Shown piece by piece: positions 15,843 through 22,943 of a DNA stretch of 64,000 nucleotides. Position 1 is the stretch's first letter. Each line of letters opens with the position of its first letter. The stretch is from positions 182,859 through 246,858 of IMG/VR virus record IMGVR_UViG_3300047558_000137; one strand, written 5' to 3'. The translations under genes were made by a program, and so were the position numbers. This DNA is from a virus. A model generated the notes under the pieces. It was not told where the DNA came from and searched no databases. It saw only the letters and a list, made by a program, of their open reading frames with translations.

Positions 15843-15848
15843 ATTATA
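15843..15848 (-). promoter_or_regulatory. extended -10 promoter of the lipoprotein gene
   Basis: TGCTATAAT on the minus strand, about 28 bases before the ATG at 15814. An imperfect GTTG...TGCAAC palindrome lies 21 bp upstream (15869-15884), inside the end of the next gene. Confidence 0.6.
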
Positions 15849-15860
15849 GCACCAAAATCT

Positions 15861-16544
15861 TTAGGCCTGTTGTTTTTCTGCAACAAATGCTAAAAATTCT
15901 TCGTCTAGGGCTTTTTGCTTAGGATCTTCCCACAAGAACTTATGGGTAGGGGCAGTGGGTCTGGACTTGTTTTGCAACTCAGCCCAAACACAATCTTTTT
16001 CGTATTGCTCAATGATACCAGCAGTAACTTCTGGCCAATCATAATCAAAGATACGAAAATCCCAGCTATAGCAATTAACTGGACCAAAAACATCTGTGCT
16101 GTTGTTATGACCAAAGCGTTGGAATCGTGCGCTGGACACCTTGGACCATGGTCCATTATAAGATCCGCCACCGCCAGTGCCGGTGTGAACTAATGCTCGG
16201 CGGAATGGGTCACTGCCAAAAGTGTAGCCACGTTCGTATCGGTAACGAACCCATACACGACCTGTCCACCCTGGGTAGCCTGTGGGCACACCATCTTTAC
16301 GCATGAAATTCTGTGGGTAGCCTTCGGGCCCGCTGTGGCTATTACTGACATGGTCAGTATGCGTTACTTGCCAACTAAGACCAACACATTCCACCTTGGG
16401 GCTTTCTGTGTAGACCTGTTTGCGTTTAACTGTGGAAATACGGCGCTCACGATGTTCGTTGAGAACCTGAATTACTGCAAACCCAAGCTCGTCCATTGTA
16501 CGAGGTTCGGTACCGTAAATTGATTTGGCGTATTGTTTGTTCAT
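15861..16544 (-). CDS. unrecognised 227-residue Trp/Tyr-rich protein
   Basis: Begins MNKQYAKSIYGTEPRTMDE; the start at 16544 is chosen because a TATAAT box ends six bases upstream, and the longer reading to 16622 runs through that promoter. It holds GYPGWTGRVWVRYRYERG, a Gly-rich THTGTGGGGSYNGPW-type loop (residues about 140-150) and a C-terminal helix. No signal peptide. Function unknown. Confidence 0.7.
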   Translation of the reverse strand: MNKQYAKSIYGTEPRTMDELGFAVIQVLNEHRERRISTVKRKQVYTESPKVECVGLSWQVTHTDHVSNSHSGPEGYPQNFMRKDGVPTGYPGWTGRVWVRYRYERGYTFGSDPFRRALVHTGTGGGGSYNGPWSKVSSARFQRFGHNNSTDVFGPVNCYSWDFRIFDYDWPEVTAGIIEQYEKDCVWAELQNKSRPTAPTHKFLWEDPKQKALDEEFLAFVAEKQQA

Positions 16545-16550
16545 AGCTAT

Positions 16551-16556
16551 ATTATA
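16551..16556 (-). promoter_or_regulatory. -10 promoter, probably leaderless
   Basis: TGTTATAAT on the minus strand ends six bases before the ATG at 16544, the same arrangement as at 1183 and 48546. Confidence 0.55.
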
Positions 16557-16567
16557 ACACCAAAAAC

Positions 16568-17128
16568 TCAGTATTTGTCCACAACTTGCCATTTGGAGTT
16601 TTTTGTTGTATTTTCGCGACAAATAACACCTTGATGTGTATACAAATTACGATCATTTGAGTTACGCTCTACAAACATACGGCACTGCGTATTCTTGTAG
16701 CGGAAGTAGGGGCGCTCTGCAGGAATGATGTGTACGTCAACTTCGCTTTCCCAAATTGACTCACCAATCCTAACACGGCGAACACGTATGTCTGGAAGAT
16801 CGCTACAGACCATCTGCTGATCTGCGCCAACTCGCTGTGGCACAACTTCTGTTAGCACGGCGCCACGTTTCATGTCCATTGCTTGAGCGCAGGCCTGTGC
16901 TTCGGTTTTGCCAACGCCTTCGCCTTCAATGGTTTGCCAATCTTCGTTAATGTTAAGACGATAGCGTATAACACATTTCTGTCCACGAGCATCTGGCGTT
17001 ACCATGCGTTGAATGTCTGTGGGCTCTCCAAACACTGTCTTGGTAGACAAGTTCACAGCAACACGCATATGACAATCTGCATAGACTGCGCCAGATGCAA
17101 TTAACAGTAGTAAGGCTAATCGTTTCAT
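16568..17128 (-). CDS. secreted protein, unknown function
   Basis: 186 residues with a signal peptide (MKRLALLLLIASGAVYA). The mature part has five or more cysteines (DCHMRVAVNL, GQKCVIRYRL, AQACAQAM, MVCSDL, NTQCRMF, GVICREN), so a disulfide-bonded periplasmic protein is likely. It overlaps the lipoprotein gene upstream by four bases. Not recognised. Confidence 0.7.
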   Translation of the reverse strand: MKRLALLLLIASGAVYADCHMRVAVNLSTKTVFGEPTDIQRMVTPDARGQKCVIRYRLNINEDWQTIEGEGVGKTEAQACAQAMDMKRGAVLTEVVPQRVGADQQMVCSDLPDIRVRRVRIGESIWESEVDVHIIPAERPYFRYKNTQCRMFVERNSNDRNLYTHQGVICRENTTKNSKWQVVDKY

Positions 17129-17421
17129 TTCTTTGCGTACCTGTCAGGGTTTGCACAACCAATGCGTAGACTCCAAATTTGAATTCGAGCTGTAGCATTG
17201 AACTCTCTGTCCTCGCCATGCAGGTCCTCGGGATTTGCATAGAAGGTGCCACGCAACCTAAGTTGATTTTCGGCCCACTTAACTCGCTGATCAATGTATG
17301 GGCAATCGCGACTGCTCAACTTGACGGCTTTAAGTTCGGCCAAACTTACACTCTTAGGCTGGGGTGGCGCCTGTGTAGCACACCCAGTAAGTAGGGCAAG
17401 AATGATTAGGCCGACTCGCAC
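17125..17421 (-). CDS. small lipoprotein
   Basis: 98 residues; MRVGLIILALLTGCATQ carries a lipobox LTGC at 11-14. The rest is charged with two further cysteines (RDCPYIDQRV, RIGCANPDRY). It overlaps the secreted protein gene downstream (ATGA) and the gene upstream by 16 bases. Possibly a pair with 16568-17128 in the periplasm; function unknown. Confidence 0.72.
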   Translation of the reverse strand: MRVGLIILALLTGCATQAPPQPKSVSLAELKAVKLSSRDCPYIDQRVKWAENQLRLRGTFYANPEDLHGEDREFNATARIQIWSLRIGCANPDRYAKK

Positions 17422-17591
17422 TGTGTACGGGGTTGTTTGTGGAATGTTACCACAGATTTAATGGCCTGCTTGGCAGTGGCCTCGTTAACACCAGCGTTAC
17501 GCTGAACATAGCGAACAGCATCATAGGTGTTAAATTGCAGGGTGAAGATTGCTTCGTTAGCAAAGCGTTCGACTTGGTTAGTTTGCATCAT
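17406..17591 (-). CDS. small phage protein, unknown
   Basis: A 61-residue protein with FTLQFNTYDAVRYVQRNAGVNEATAKQAIKSVV, helical throughout. The AAAGGAGAA site before two adjacent ATGs supports the start. The family is common in phages, without a function known to me. Confidence 0.65.
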   Translation of the reverse strand: MMQTNQVERFANEAIFTLQFNTYDAVRYVQRNAGVNEATAKQAIKSVVTFHKQPRTQCESA

Positions 17592-17635
17592 TTTCTCCTT
17601 TAGATGGATGCTTGGGTTTACGTTGATATTGTAAC

Positions 17636-17953
17636 TTAGATTTGATTTGTTTTGGCCGAAACGGACTGTTTTCGTCGAACAGTACCCGATGTGCCCGTGG
17701 GTTTGGATTTGGGTTTCTTGGGATTTTTAGTTTTAGCCTTTCTGACATTTTTAAATTCCTCTTTTACATACCATTCAAGCATCAAGTTATTCACATGGCT
17801 CACTAGGTCTGTAGTTAAACTTTCTGCCATAAACCGCACAGGGCATTGGCCCCAACTGCGTTTTACGGTAAACTCCTGATACCATTTTCTGTGTTCCGGA
17901 TTCTCAGGGTTAAACGCCACAATAGGCCGGGACCGTAAGTATAATAAACTCAA
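17636..17953 (-). CDS. small phage protein with basic tail
   Basis: 105 residues, TTG start preceded by AGGAGTCCAAC. The N-terminal 70 residues look folded (NPENPEHRKWYQEFTVKRSWGQCPVRF, common in phage small proteins); the last 35 are a Lys/Pro-rich basic tail (KTKNPKKPKSKPTGTSG), so nucleic acid contact is possible. A TATAAT box lies about 25 bases upstream. Confidence 0.65.
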   Translation of the reverse strand: MSLLYLRSRPIVAFNPENPEHRKWYQEFTVKRSWGQCPVRFMAESLTTDLVSHVNNLMLEWYVKEEFKNVRKAKTKNPKKPKSKPTGTSGTVRRKQSVSAKTNQI

Positions 17954-17999
17954 GTTGGACTCCTAGTCTAAACAAGTGCATATTATACTGCGTCTTGAA

Positions 18000-18203
18000 T
18001 TAAACTAACGACTCGTAGGCCATTTCATTGACCATTTCCGGGCAGGCGCGAGTCAATTGCTCTAACTCATCGTCGGTTAGCTCAGTGCCATCTTCATACT
18101 CACCATATGAAAAATAAGCATCGCAGAAGTCTGGGTAGTCTGTGCTGTCAACACCGTCGACTTCCAAACTGTTTATTGCAATAGCACGACCATTGAGTTC
18201 CAT
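18000..18203 (-). CDS. acidic small phage protein
   Basis: A 67-residue, strongly acidic protein (VDSTDYPDFCDAYFSYGEYEDGTELTDDELEQL). Acidic mimic-type small proteins are common in phage early regions; here the function is unknown. It shares TAATG with the gene upstream. Confidence 0.65.
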   Translation of the reverse strand: MELNGRAIAINSLEVDGVDSTDYPDFCDAYFSYGEYEDGTELTDDELEQLTRACPEMVNEMAYESLV

Positions 18204-18505
18204 TATGCGGCTTCCAACATATTAGCTGGCACACGCCAGGTTGATGTGATCAGTGAACCAGTGCGTTGTTCAGCTACTAGAATGTATTTAATGTTGATCT
18301 TTTTAATAGTACCAACAGTAATACCACCAGATCGATTGTTGCGGAACTTAACAGTATCACCTACTGAGAACTGACGTTTGTTTTCTTTTGTAAGTTGAGC
18401 TCTACGATACTTGACTGCATCAGTGATTGAGTTCAACTCATCGTTAGTAAGATTACCAAACATGATAGCAGTGTTGATCTGCTGGATTTGAGTTAGCTGT
18501 TCCAT
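18203..18505 (-). CDS. small phage protein with KOW/SH3-like half
   Basis: 100 residues. The N-terminal half is helical (INTAIMFGNLTNDELNSITDAVKYRRAQL); the C-terminal half (FSVGDTVKFRNNRSGGITVGTIKKINIKYILV...WRVPANML) has the pattern of a small beta-barrel that could bind nucleic acid. The two-part layout recurs in many phages, with no known function. Confidence 0.7.
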   Translation of the reverse strand: MEQLTQIQQINTAIMFGNLTNDELNSITDAVKYRRAQLTKENKRQFSVGDTVKFRNNRSGGITVGTIKKINIKYILVAEQRTGSLITSTWRVPANMLEAA

Positions 18506-18901
18506 TTAAGCCTCCACGGTGTAGGGTTTGTTCCAAGAACCAATATTAACATCAACATACCAGCCCACATCAAAGTAGTCCGACTGTATGTCACTACGAT
18601 CATGATTGCCTTGATTCATTGCTGTGAACAATTCAATCAGAAACTCTTTTGCATCACCATCAAAGTGATTGCGATAGTGATAAGGATTAACATCAATGGC
18701 CTGCTTCTGTGCGGCCCAACCGTCGGGTTGATCAATAACACGAACATGGTTACCAATCAGATCCAAACGACCTGACTTGATGTTAACGCAAAGTGTCATA
18801 TGATTGCGAACTGCAATAGTTGCCTTGATGCCGTATTTCTTGCAGGCTGCTTTGATAGCCGGGGCCAACTGTGCTTTGCGTTCTTGACTCATATATGCCA
18901 T
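18506..18901 (-). CDS. conserved phage protein (MAYMSQERK family)
   Basis: 131 residues from ATG at 18901. The upstream TTG reading adds two residues, but AGGAG is best spaced for the ATG. It has AAIKAACKKYGIKATIAVRNHMTL, DVNPYHYRNHFDG and GWYVDVNIGSWNKPY motifs, recurrent in tailed phages; no function known. First gene of an early operon under the palindrome-containing promoter at 18935-18995. Confidence 0.75.
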   Translation of the reverse strand: MAYMSQERKAQLAPAIKAACKKYGIKATIAVRNHMTLCVNIKSGRLDLIGNHVRVIDQPDGWAAQKQAIDVNPYHYRNHFDGDAKEFLIELFTAMNQGNHDRSDIQSDYFDVGWYVDVNIGSWNKPYTVEA

Positions 18902-18934
18902 TTTCAACTCCTGGTTGTTTGTTGCTATGTCTAA

Positions 18935-18995
18935 ATTATAGCACCATTTTGGGCAGATTTATCCAAAAAGTGTTGTTTTGTTGCAAAAATACAAC
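18935..18995 (-). promoter_or_regulatory. early promoter with upstream palindromic element (site B)
   Basis: Extended -10 TGCTATAAT (box 18935-18940) preceded by GCCCAAAATGG. The palindrome GTTGCA-AAAA-TACAAC is at 18980-18995, 40 bp from the box. The leader CATAGCAACAAACAACCAGGAG is shared almost base for base with site C (22495). Confidence 0.65.
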
Positions 18996-19000
18996 AAAAA

Positions 19001-19165
19001 TCAATCAATTTGTACGTCAGCAATCTTCCCGTTACGGAAAATGTAATACGAATTTACTAATCCGTAGCTAACCCAAATGCAGTTGTTACCCGCTTGCATA
19101 CTGTAGTTTTCAATGCCACGTTTACGCAGATCTTCAATGACCAGCATCTGCTCAAACTCATTCAT
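19001..19165 (-). CDS. 54-residue phage protein
   Basis: Begins MNEFEQMLVIEDLRKRG and ends YYIFRNGKIADVQID. It overlaps the MNER-family gene upstream by eight bases, and its stop abuts the palindrome of the promoter of the next operon. Small alpha/beta protein; function unknown. Confidence 0.55.
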   Translation of the reverse strand: MNEFEQMLVIEDLRKRGIENYSMQAGNNCIWVSYGLVNSYYIFRNGKIADVQID

Positions 19166-19364
19166 TTTTACCCCAAATAAATTCTTCTAAGTCGTAGAGG
19201 ACTTCTGCTTTACTGTTTCCACTTTTAGAAACGATTGTCATACATTCTTTGACGAGCAACTCGGCGAACTTTTCTTTGTCAAAGATCCAACCTTCACCGC
19301 TTGTTGATGTTGGCTCAATGTAAGTCGTAGCCTGTTCAGCAAGTTGTTTAATTCGTTCGTTCAT
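19158..19364 (-). CDS. MNER-family small protein
   Basis: 68 residues: MNERIKQLAEQA start and the core KEKFAELLVKECM near residues 28-40. The C-terminus (GKNE) lacks the HFGVEE ending. No signal or membrane segment; helical. One of 13 family members in this window. Overlaps the next gene by four bases. Function unknown. Confidence 0.78.
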   Translation of the reverse strand: MNERIKQLAEQATTYIEPTSTSGEGWIFDKEKFAELLVKECMTIVSKSGNSKAEVLYDLEEFIWGKNE

Positions 19365-19561
19365 ACATATACTCCTGATTCGTATCCTTCTACGCCTTTG
19401 ATGACTTCTTCAAGTGTGTAAGTATTACCAAACAACTCAATTTCTTCGGGCCAGTCGTCCATTAGCCCTTCTTGCAATCCGTATGATTGTAGTTTTCCGT
19501 TTGGCAAACGCTTACCAGCGAGGTCAAATCCTGCTAAAAACGGTTTTAATTCTTCGTTCAT
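19361..19561 (-). CDS. small acidic phage protein
   Basis: A 66-residue protein, MNEELKPFLAGFDLAGKRLP start, then EEIELFGNTYTLEEVIKGVEGYESG. It has the shared MNE start but not the family core. ATGA overlaps on both sides. Function unknown. Confidence 0.65.
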   Translation of the reverse strand: MNEELKPFLAGFDLAGKRLPNGKLQSYGLQEGLMDDWPEEIELFGNTYTLEEVIKGVEGYESGVYV

Positions 19562-19755
19562 TCTTCATCACTCCTTAACGGCACGGTATAACTGCTGGCA
19601 CCATGAATCTTCATCATGTGTTGGGCCAAAAGCACAGCATTTTCTCGGTTTGTGGCAAACACAGGATAAAAACTAATACTGGCTTGATACTCACCATTGG
19701 GTTTTTCTCCCAACTGAGTGAAACTCAAATTCACCACAAACTCTTTGGCTTTCAT
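19558..19755 (-). CDS. small phage protein, beta-rich
   Basis: A 65-residue protein with FVVNLSFTQLGEKPNGEYQASISFYPVFATNRENAVLLAQHM, resembling the short protein at 55760-55939 in layout (beta strands, then a helix with 'A..LA'). The ribosome site is GGAGTTGAAGA, the string that also ends MNER-family genes. Confidence 0.62.
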   Translation of the reverse strand: MKAKEFVVNLSFTQLGEKPNGEYQASISFYPVFATNRENAVLLAQHMMKIHGASSYTVPLRSDEE

Positions 19756-19766
19756 TCTTCAACTCC

Positions 19767-20042
19767 TTATTGAAATTGCCGACGGCTACGACCGATTTCA
19801 TCACACTTGGCAACAAACTTTGGATTCAATTCAAATGGTTTATTGATTGGATCGGTGTTCATCATACGCTTGAGTTCATCAGCATTAGCAAGAATCAACT
19901 CAGCGAACTTTTTAAGTTCATCTTCGATAAAATCTTCAGCCCAAAAGTATTCGTGACCGTTTTGGTAATTACCAACCGTGTAGATAGCACCATTGGTTTC
20001 AAACCCAGCCCGTAGAGCAAGTTCTTTTAATCGTTCATTCAT
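19767..20042 (-). CDS. MNER-family small protein
   Basis: 91 residues: MNERLKELALRAGF start and core LKKFAELILANADE near residues 43-56, with a divergent tail (CDEIGRSRRQFQ). It is preceded by GGAGTTGAAGA, formed by the last codons of the upstream member. Function unknown. Confidence 0.75.
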   Translation of the reverse strand: MNERLKELALRAGFETNGAIYTVGNYQNGHEYFWAEDFIEDELKKFAELILANADELKRMMNTDPINKPFELNPKFVAKCDEIGRSRRQFQ

Positions 20043-20278
20043 TCTTCAACTCCAAAATGTTCTTTAATATTGTCTGAGCAGGCCTTAGTGACTATTGCTA
20101 CCCTAATTGGATAGATTCCGAATCTTTCAACATCTTTGTGTTTATAACAAGCATCGGCACATTCCCGAACAATTAACTCAGCAAATTTTTCAACATCGCT
20201 GTCATCTGAAAAATGCCACTCTCCATTATCGTAACGGAATCCTGTCTGTTCAGCAAGTTGTTTAATTCGTTCGTTCAC
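20039..20278 (-). CDS. MNER-family small protein (GTG start)
   Basis: 79 residues: MNERIKQLAEQTGF start, core VEKFAELIVRECAD at about 30-43, ending IKEHFGVEE. The start codon is GTG, overlapping the upstream stop as GTGA. The end GGAGTTGAAGAATGA codes GVEE-stop and at the same time gives the ribosome site and start of the next gene. Confidence 0.8.
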   Translation of the reverse strand: MNERIKQLAEQTGFRYDNGEWHFSDDSDVEKFAELIVRECADACYKHKDVERFGIYPIRVAIVTKACSDNIKEHFGVEE

Positions 20279-20499
20279 GGCACCCTCACAAAATCAACAT
20301 TTTCAACTGCGTCAGTTTTGAACACTCTACCCAGGATGCGACTACCAACCGTACCACTCTTACTCAAGTAGTAATCATTGTTTGGCATCAACGAACCGTA
20401 GATAGTGCCGCCCACTTTTACTCCACTACCAGGAATCTTTTTCAATAGCTTTGCTTTGAAAACAACAAGTAAATTAGGATTACTATTATGGATAATCAT
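20275..20499 (-). CDS. small phage protein inserted in the MNER array
   Basis: 74 residues, beta-rich (VFKAKLLKKIPGSGVKVGGTIYGSLM...). No family relation to its neighbours. It uses the GGAGTTGAAGA site at the end of the upstream gene. Function unknown. Confidence 0.62.
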   Translation of the reverse strand: MIIHNSNPNLLVVFKAKLLKKIPGSGVKVGGTIYGSLMPNNDYYLSKSGTVGSRILGRVFKTDAVENVDFVRVP

Positions 20500-20720
20500 T
20501 CTTCAACTCCGAAATGTTCTTTGTATCGGTTTAGCATCCGTTCAAACGCATTGAACGCTAACTCTTGTCGATTCAATTCAATGCATTCCTTTACAATCAA
20601 CTCGGCGTGCTTGACAGAAACAATGGCATAGTAAATGTCATTGTATCGGAGTGCTGGTGGCACTTTGCTATCAGCATATTCCAACGCTTGAGTGTATAGT
20701 TCTCCAATTCGTTCATTCAT
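20496..20720 (-). CDS. MNER-family small protein
   Basis: 74 residues: MNERIGELYTQALEYADS start, core VKHAELIVKECIEL, ending NRYKEHFGVEE. Same overlap join as its neighbours. Function unknown. Confidence 0.78.
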   Translation of the reverse strand: MNERIGELYTQALEYADSKVPPALRYNDIYYAIVSVKHAELIVKECIELNRQELAFNAFERMLNRYKEHFGVEE

Positions 20721-20945
20721 TCTTCAACTCCGAAATGTTCTTGCCACATACGCTTGGGTTCGCTGATTATTGGTTGCTTTGCCATGAAACCATTCAGATT
20801 CTACCATTGCATCCAACACCATTCGTTCCATCAACTCTACATACTTTTCTGCGTATGCTTGACTATACGGCATTGCTGTAGTTTCGTTTTGCTTGACAGC
20901 ATAGATACGAGCCTGTTGCTCAAGTTCTTGAATTCGTTCGTTCAT
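20717..20945 (-). pseudogene. MNER-family member with a frameshifted C-terminus
   Basis: The frame from 20945 gives MNERIQELEQQARIY and core AEKYVELMERMV, then runs to a stop at 20724 with the odd tail VARTFRS. In the +1 frame the same bases read EPKRMWQEHFGVEE and stop at 20717, the family ending with the usual overlap onto the next ATG. So one indel lies near 20755-20775. The protein may still be made (73 residues) with a changed tail; a sequencing error is also possible. Confidence 0.65.
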
Positions 20946-21250
20946 TTCATTGCCCCCATAATCAGGTTAGCAAACATTTGTTCTTGCTTGCTGATAGTTT
21001 CTTCAATGTCTGCATCAAGATCACGGAACTCAACATTAGAACGGTTGCGTTGCAGAGTATAGCCGCGGCGTGCCATGAAGTGCAGGAACACATCAACAGT
21101 GTAGATCTGTGCAGTTATAAAATCAATCTGTGGCTCAGGCTTAACACGACTGTGGATTGTTTTAAATAGATCCTTGCAGTCGTGAAAGTCTTTCATGCAC
21201 TCGGGCAGGTGGCGCTTTTCTTCTAACCAAGCTTCAAGATTCTTTGACAT
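20942..21250 (-). CDS. conserved phage protein (LEAWLEEKRHLP family)
   Basis: 102 residues: LEAWLEEKRHLPECMKDFHDCKDLFKTIH at the start and VDVFLHFMARRGYTLQRNRS in the middle. The family recurs in aquatic phages, function unknown. All helical, no membrane segment. It overlaps the upstream gene by 17 bases. Confidence 0.75.
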   Translation of the reverse strand: MSKNLEAWLEEKRHLPECMKDFHDCKDLFKTIHSRVKPEPQIDFITAQIYTVDVFLHFMARRGYTLQRNRSNVEFRDLDADIEETISKQEQMFANLIMGAMK

Positions 21251-21431
21251 CTGTGTCTCCTTGCGACATTACTTTTGAGTTGGGAATAGAAACCTTAAAC
21301 CCTGCAGGATGTTCTGCAATGATATGCATACAACCATGAGCGTTTGTTTCGGGCAGAGTGTGACTAATATAAGTCAGCACCGTACCCGGTGTGATATCGT
21401 AGTGCTGTTCTATTACAACAAACTTTTTCAT
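21234..21431 (-). CDS. small phage protein
   Basis: A 65-residue beta-rich protein (KKFVVIEQHYDITPGTVLTYISHTLPETNAHGC). It may be a small beta-barrel. Sits between two genes of the early operon; two bases separate it from the upstream stop. Function unknown. Confidence 0.6.
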   Translation of the reverse strand: MKKFVVIEQHYDITPGTVLTYISHTLPETNAHGCMHIIAEHPAGFKVSIPNSKVMSQGDTDVKES

Positions 21432-21433
21432 CT

Positions 21434-21697
21434 TTAATCCTTAAAACGCTCACGCATCACTTCCAACACGTACAACGCACTGTTGACTCGTTTGTTGACT
21501 TCTTCGGCAGAGAGACCATCATTGAATCCAGTTTGAGCGATGCGTGTGGCAGTTTGTTTAACTGTTTCAGTGAATTCAACGATCATCAACTCGGCAAAGT
21601 GATTTACCATTGCTGACAATTCTTCACTCATGCCAGCAATACCTGTTGGGTTTTTGCTAACATACTCTTTAATATCTTCTGGTTTAATATAATTCAT
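21434..21697 (-). CDS. distant MNER-family small protein
   Basis: 87 residues from MNYIKPEDIKEYV; the longer frame to 21724 is not used because GGAGTTGC lies correctly before 21697 and overlaps a 41-residue gene. The core VNHFAELMIVEFTE around residues 39-52 is like FAELIVRE of the MNER family, so it is a divergent member. Function unknown. Confidence 0.62.
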   Translation of the reverse strand: MNYIKPEDIKEYVSKNPTGIAGMSEELSAMVNHFAELMIVEFTETVKQTATRIAQTGFNDGLSAEEVNKRVNSALYVLEVMRERFKD

Positions 21698-21819
21698 TTT
21701 GCAACTCCATTCAAATAGCGCCATCCGAGTCGTTGTCCCGAATAATAAAACAATTTGCCATACCAGTTTTGAAACTGACCCATGGGCTGTGCCAAACGGG
21801 TTTTGTCATCGATGTACAT
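21694..21819 (-). CDS. 41-residue small phage protein
   Basis: Begins MYIDDKTRLAQPMGQFQNWY and ends RLGWRYLNGVAK. The ATGA overlap with the next gene and the aromatic-rich conserved look support it; below usual ORF size limits. Function unknown. Confidence 0.5.
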   Translation of the reverse strand: MYIDDKTRLAQPMGQFQNWYGKLFYYSGQRLGWRYLNGVAK

Positions 21820-21820
21820 G

Positions 21821-22024
21821 TTAGTCCTTTACTCGCTCAACTTGAGCATGTTCGATTATAACACGGTCACGGATTGCGCCATAAACTGTAATAGGCTGTG
21901 TCAACACAATGTGGTGATTAACACGACCACCATAGGCTACACGGCTAAGTTCAACACGACCCGACACAGGAATTTCTTCCAGGTATGTGGCTTCAACATA
22001 CATGCCTTCTAAGTTCCAGCTCAT
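21821..22024 (-). CDS. conserved small phage protein (MSWNLEGMYV family)
   Basis: 67 residues from ATG at 22024, preceded by AAAGGAAC. It has MSWNLEGMYVEATY, PVSGRVELSRVAYGG and HIVLTQPITVYG motifs; the family is widespread in phages and looks like a small beta-barrel. Function unknown. Confidence 0.7.
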   Translation of the reverse strand: MSWNLEGMYVEATYLEEIPVSGRVELSRVAYGGRVNHHIVLTQPITVYGAIRDRVIIEHAQVERVKD

Positions 22025-22245
22025 TTTGTTCCTTTCAACAACCAAGTAGTTAGAAATGGTGTGTCATCAATAATACAACATTCGTTCCCGGCTCGCATTT
22101 TGTCTTTAACTAACTGCCAACCCATGGCATTATTAAGAGACACACGTTTACCATCTTTGGCAATTTGTTTGACACGGTAAACTCGTCCATTGTAAAAAAC
22201 AACGTTTCCGATATTAATTTCACGACCAATTGCATCTTGTATCAT
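22021..22245 (-). CDS. small phage protein, KOW/SH3-like
   Basis: 74 residues: IGREINIGNVVFYNGRVYRVKQIAKDGKRVSL is the pattern of a short SH3-type barrel. Overlaps the next gene by four bases. Function unknown. Confidence 0.62.
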   Translation of the reverse strand: MIQDAIGREINIGNVVFYNGRVYRVKQIAKDGKRVSLNNAMGWQLVKDKMRAGNECCIIDDTPFLTTWLLKGTK

Positions 22246-22254
22246 ACCAACTCC

Positions 22255-22461
22255 TTAGGCAACAAAATCAAAATTATAACCGTAGGATCCATCTCGGCTA
22301 ACTTGAACTTTGTTATTGTAGTCCTTGTTCAACTGTTTGAGAATTTTGCGTGATTCGGCTTCGGTGCAGATAACTGACAGCGTACCAAAGAAGAATGTAG
22401 CAAGATCTTCTGACTTGACAATTTCTGCTACTTTGCTAAGAACTTCTTTTTCGAATGACAT
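22255..22461 (-). CDS. small phage protein
   Basis: 68 residues: FEKEVLSKVAEIVKSEDLATFFFGTLSVICTEAESRKILKQL, helical with a short C-terminal strand. First gene of the operon running left from the promoter at 22495. Function unknown. Confidence 0.68.
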   Translation of the reverse strand: MSFEKEVLSKVAEIVKSEDLATFFFGTLSVICTEAESRKILKQLNKDYNNKVQVSRDGSYGYNFDFVA

Positions 22462-22494
22462 TTATAACTCCTGGTTGTTTGTTGCTATGTCATT

Positions 22495-22557
22495 AGTATA
22501 ACACCATTTTGGGCAAAAGACACCAAATTTCAATCTTTTTTGTTGTATTTTTACAAC
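22495..22557 (-). promoter_or_regulatory. early promoter with upstream palindromic element (site C)
   Basis: -10 box TATACT at 22495-22500, preceded by GCCCAAAATGG. The perfect palindrome GTTGTA-TTTT-TACAAC is at 22542-22557, 42 bp from the box. The leader is almost identical to site B. Confidence 0.62.
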
Positions 22558-22706
22558 AAAGTGTAACTTTACGACTATCCCGATAGGACAAGTTACTGCG
22601 CTAGCTACTGCAAAATTACCCCAGGTAGCTCAAGGGTTCTCAAGGAGCCCGGGTGCCCAATCCGGAGGGAATATTGCAATCCCAGAAAAACGCAGGGCGA
22701 TTTTGT
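22558..22706 (-). other. non-coding stretch with hairpins, unassigned
   Basis: No frame fits. It contains GTAACTT/AAGTTAC enclosing CTATC-CC-GATAG (22562-22596) and a GC-rich part with CCCGGG. I tried to read a tRNA here and found no T arm or acceptor stem. Possibly a small RNA or a weak terminator after 22707-22910. Confidence 0.3.
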
Positions 22707-22910
22707 TTATTTGTGTGTGTTTGCAGTCGTGCCCAAGACACGCTTCTTGCCCAGGCGGATGCCGCACACGTTGTCGTTTACGTCCACAAACAATACAGGG
22801 AATGGGCGCTCAAATTTGTAGTCGTCGTTTAAGTAATCTAGGCACAAGTGCTTAACGTCAGGGCGCTGTTGCAACTGTGTAATGTATGTGCGTTGAAATT
22901 GTGTAAGCAT
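22707..22910 (-). CDS. small phage protein
   Basis: 67 residues from ATG at 22910 (LTQFQRTYITQLQQRPDVKHL start). The longer frame to 22964 runs through the TATAAT box and is rejected. Contains FPVLFVDVNDNVCGIRLGKKR, a beta hairpin-like end. Function unknown. Confidence 0.62.
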   Translation of the reverse strand: MLTQFQRTYITQLQQRPDVKHLCLDYLNDDYKFERPFPVLFVDVNDNVCGIRLGKKRVLGTTANTHK

Positions 22911-22943
22911 TTTGGTACTACTTAGTTTGTTGAACAAGTCTGT

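Noticed and set aside
22562-22706. tRNA gene
   Set aside because: No acceptor stem, T-loop or anticodon arm can be drawn.
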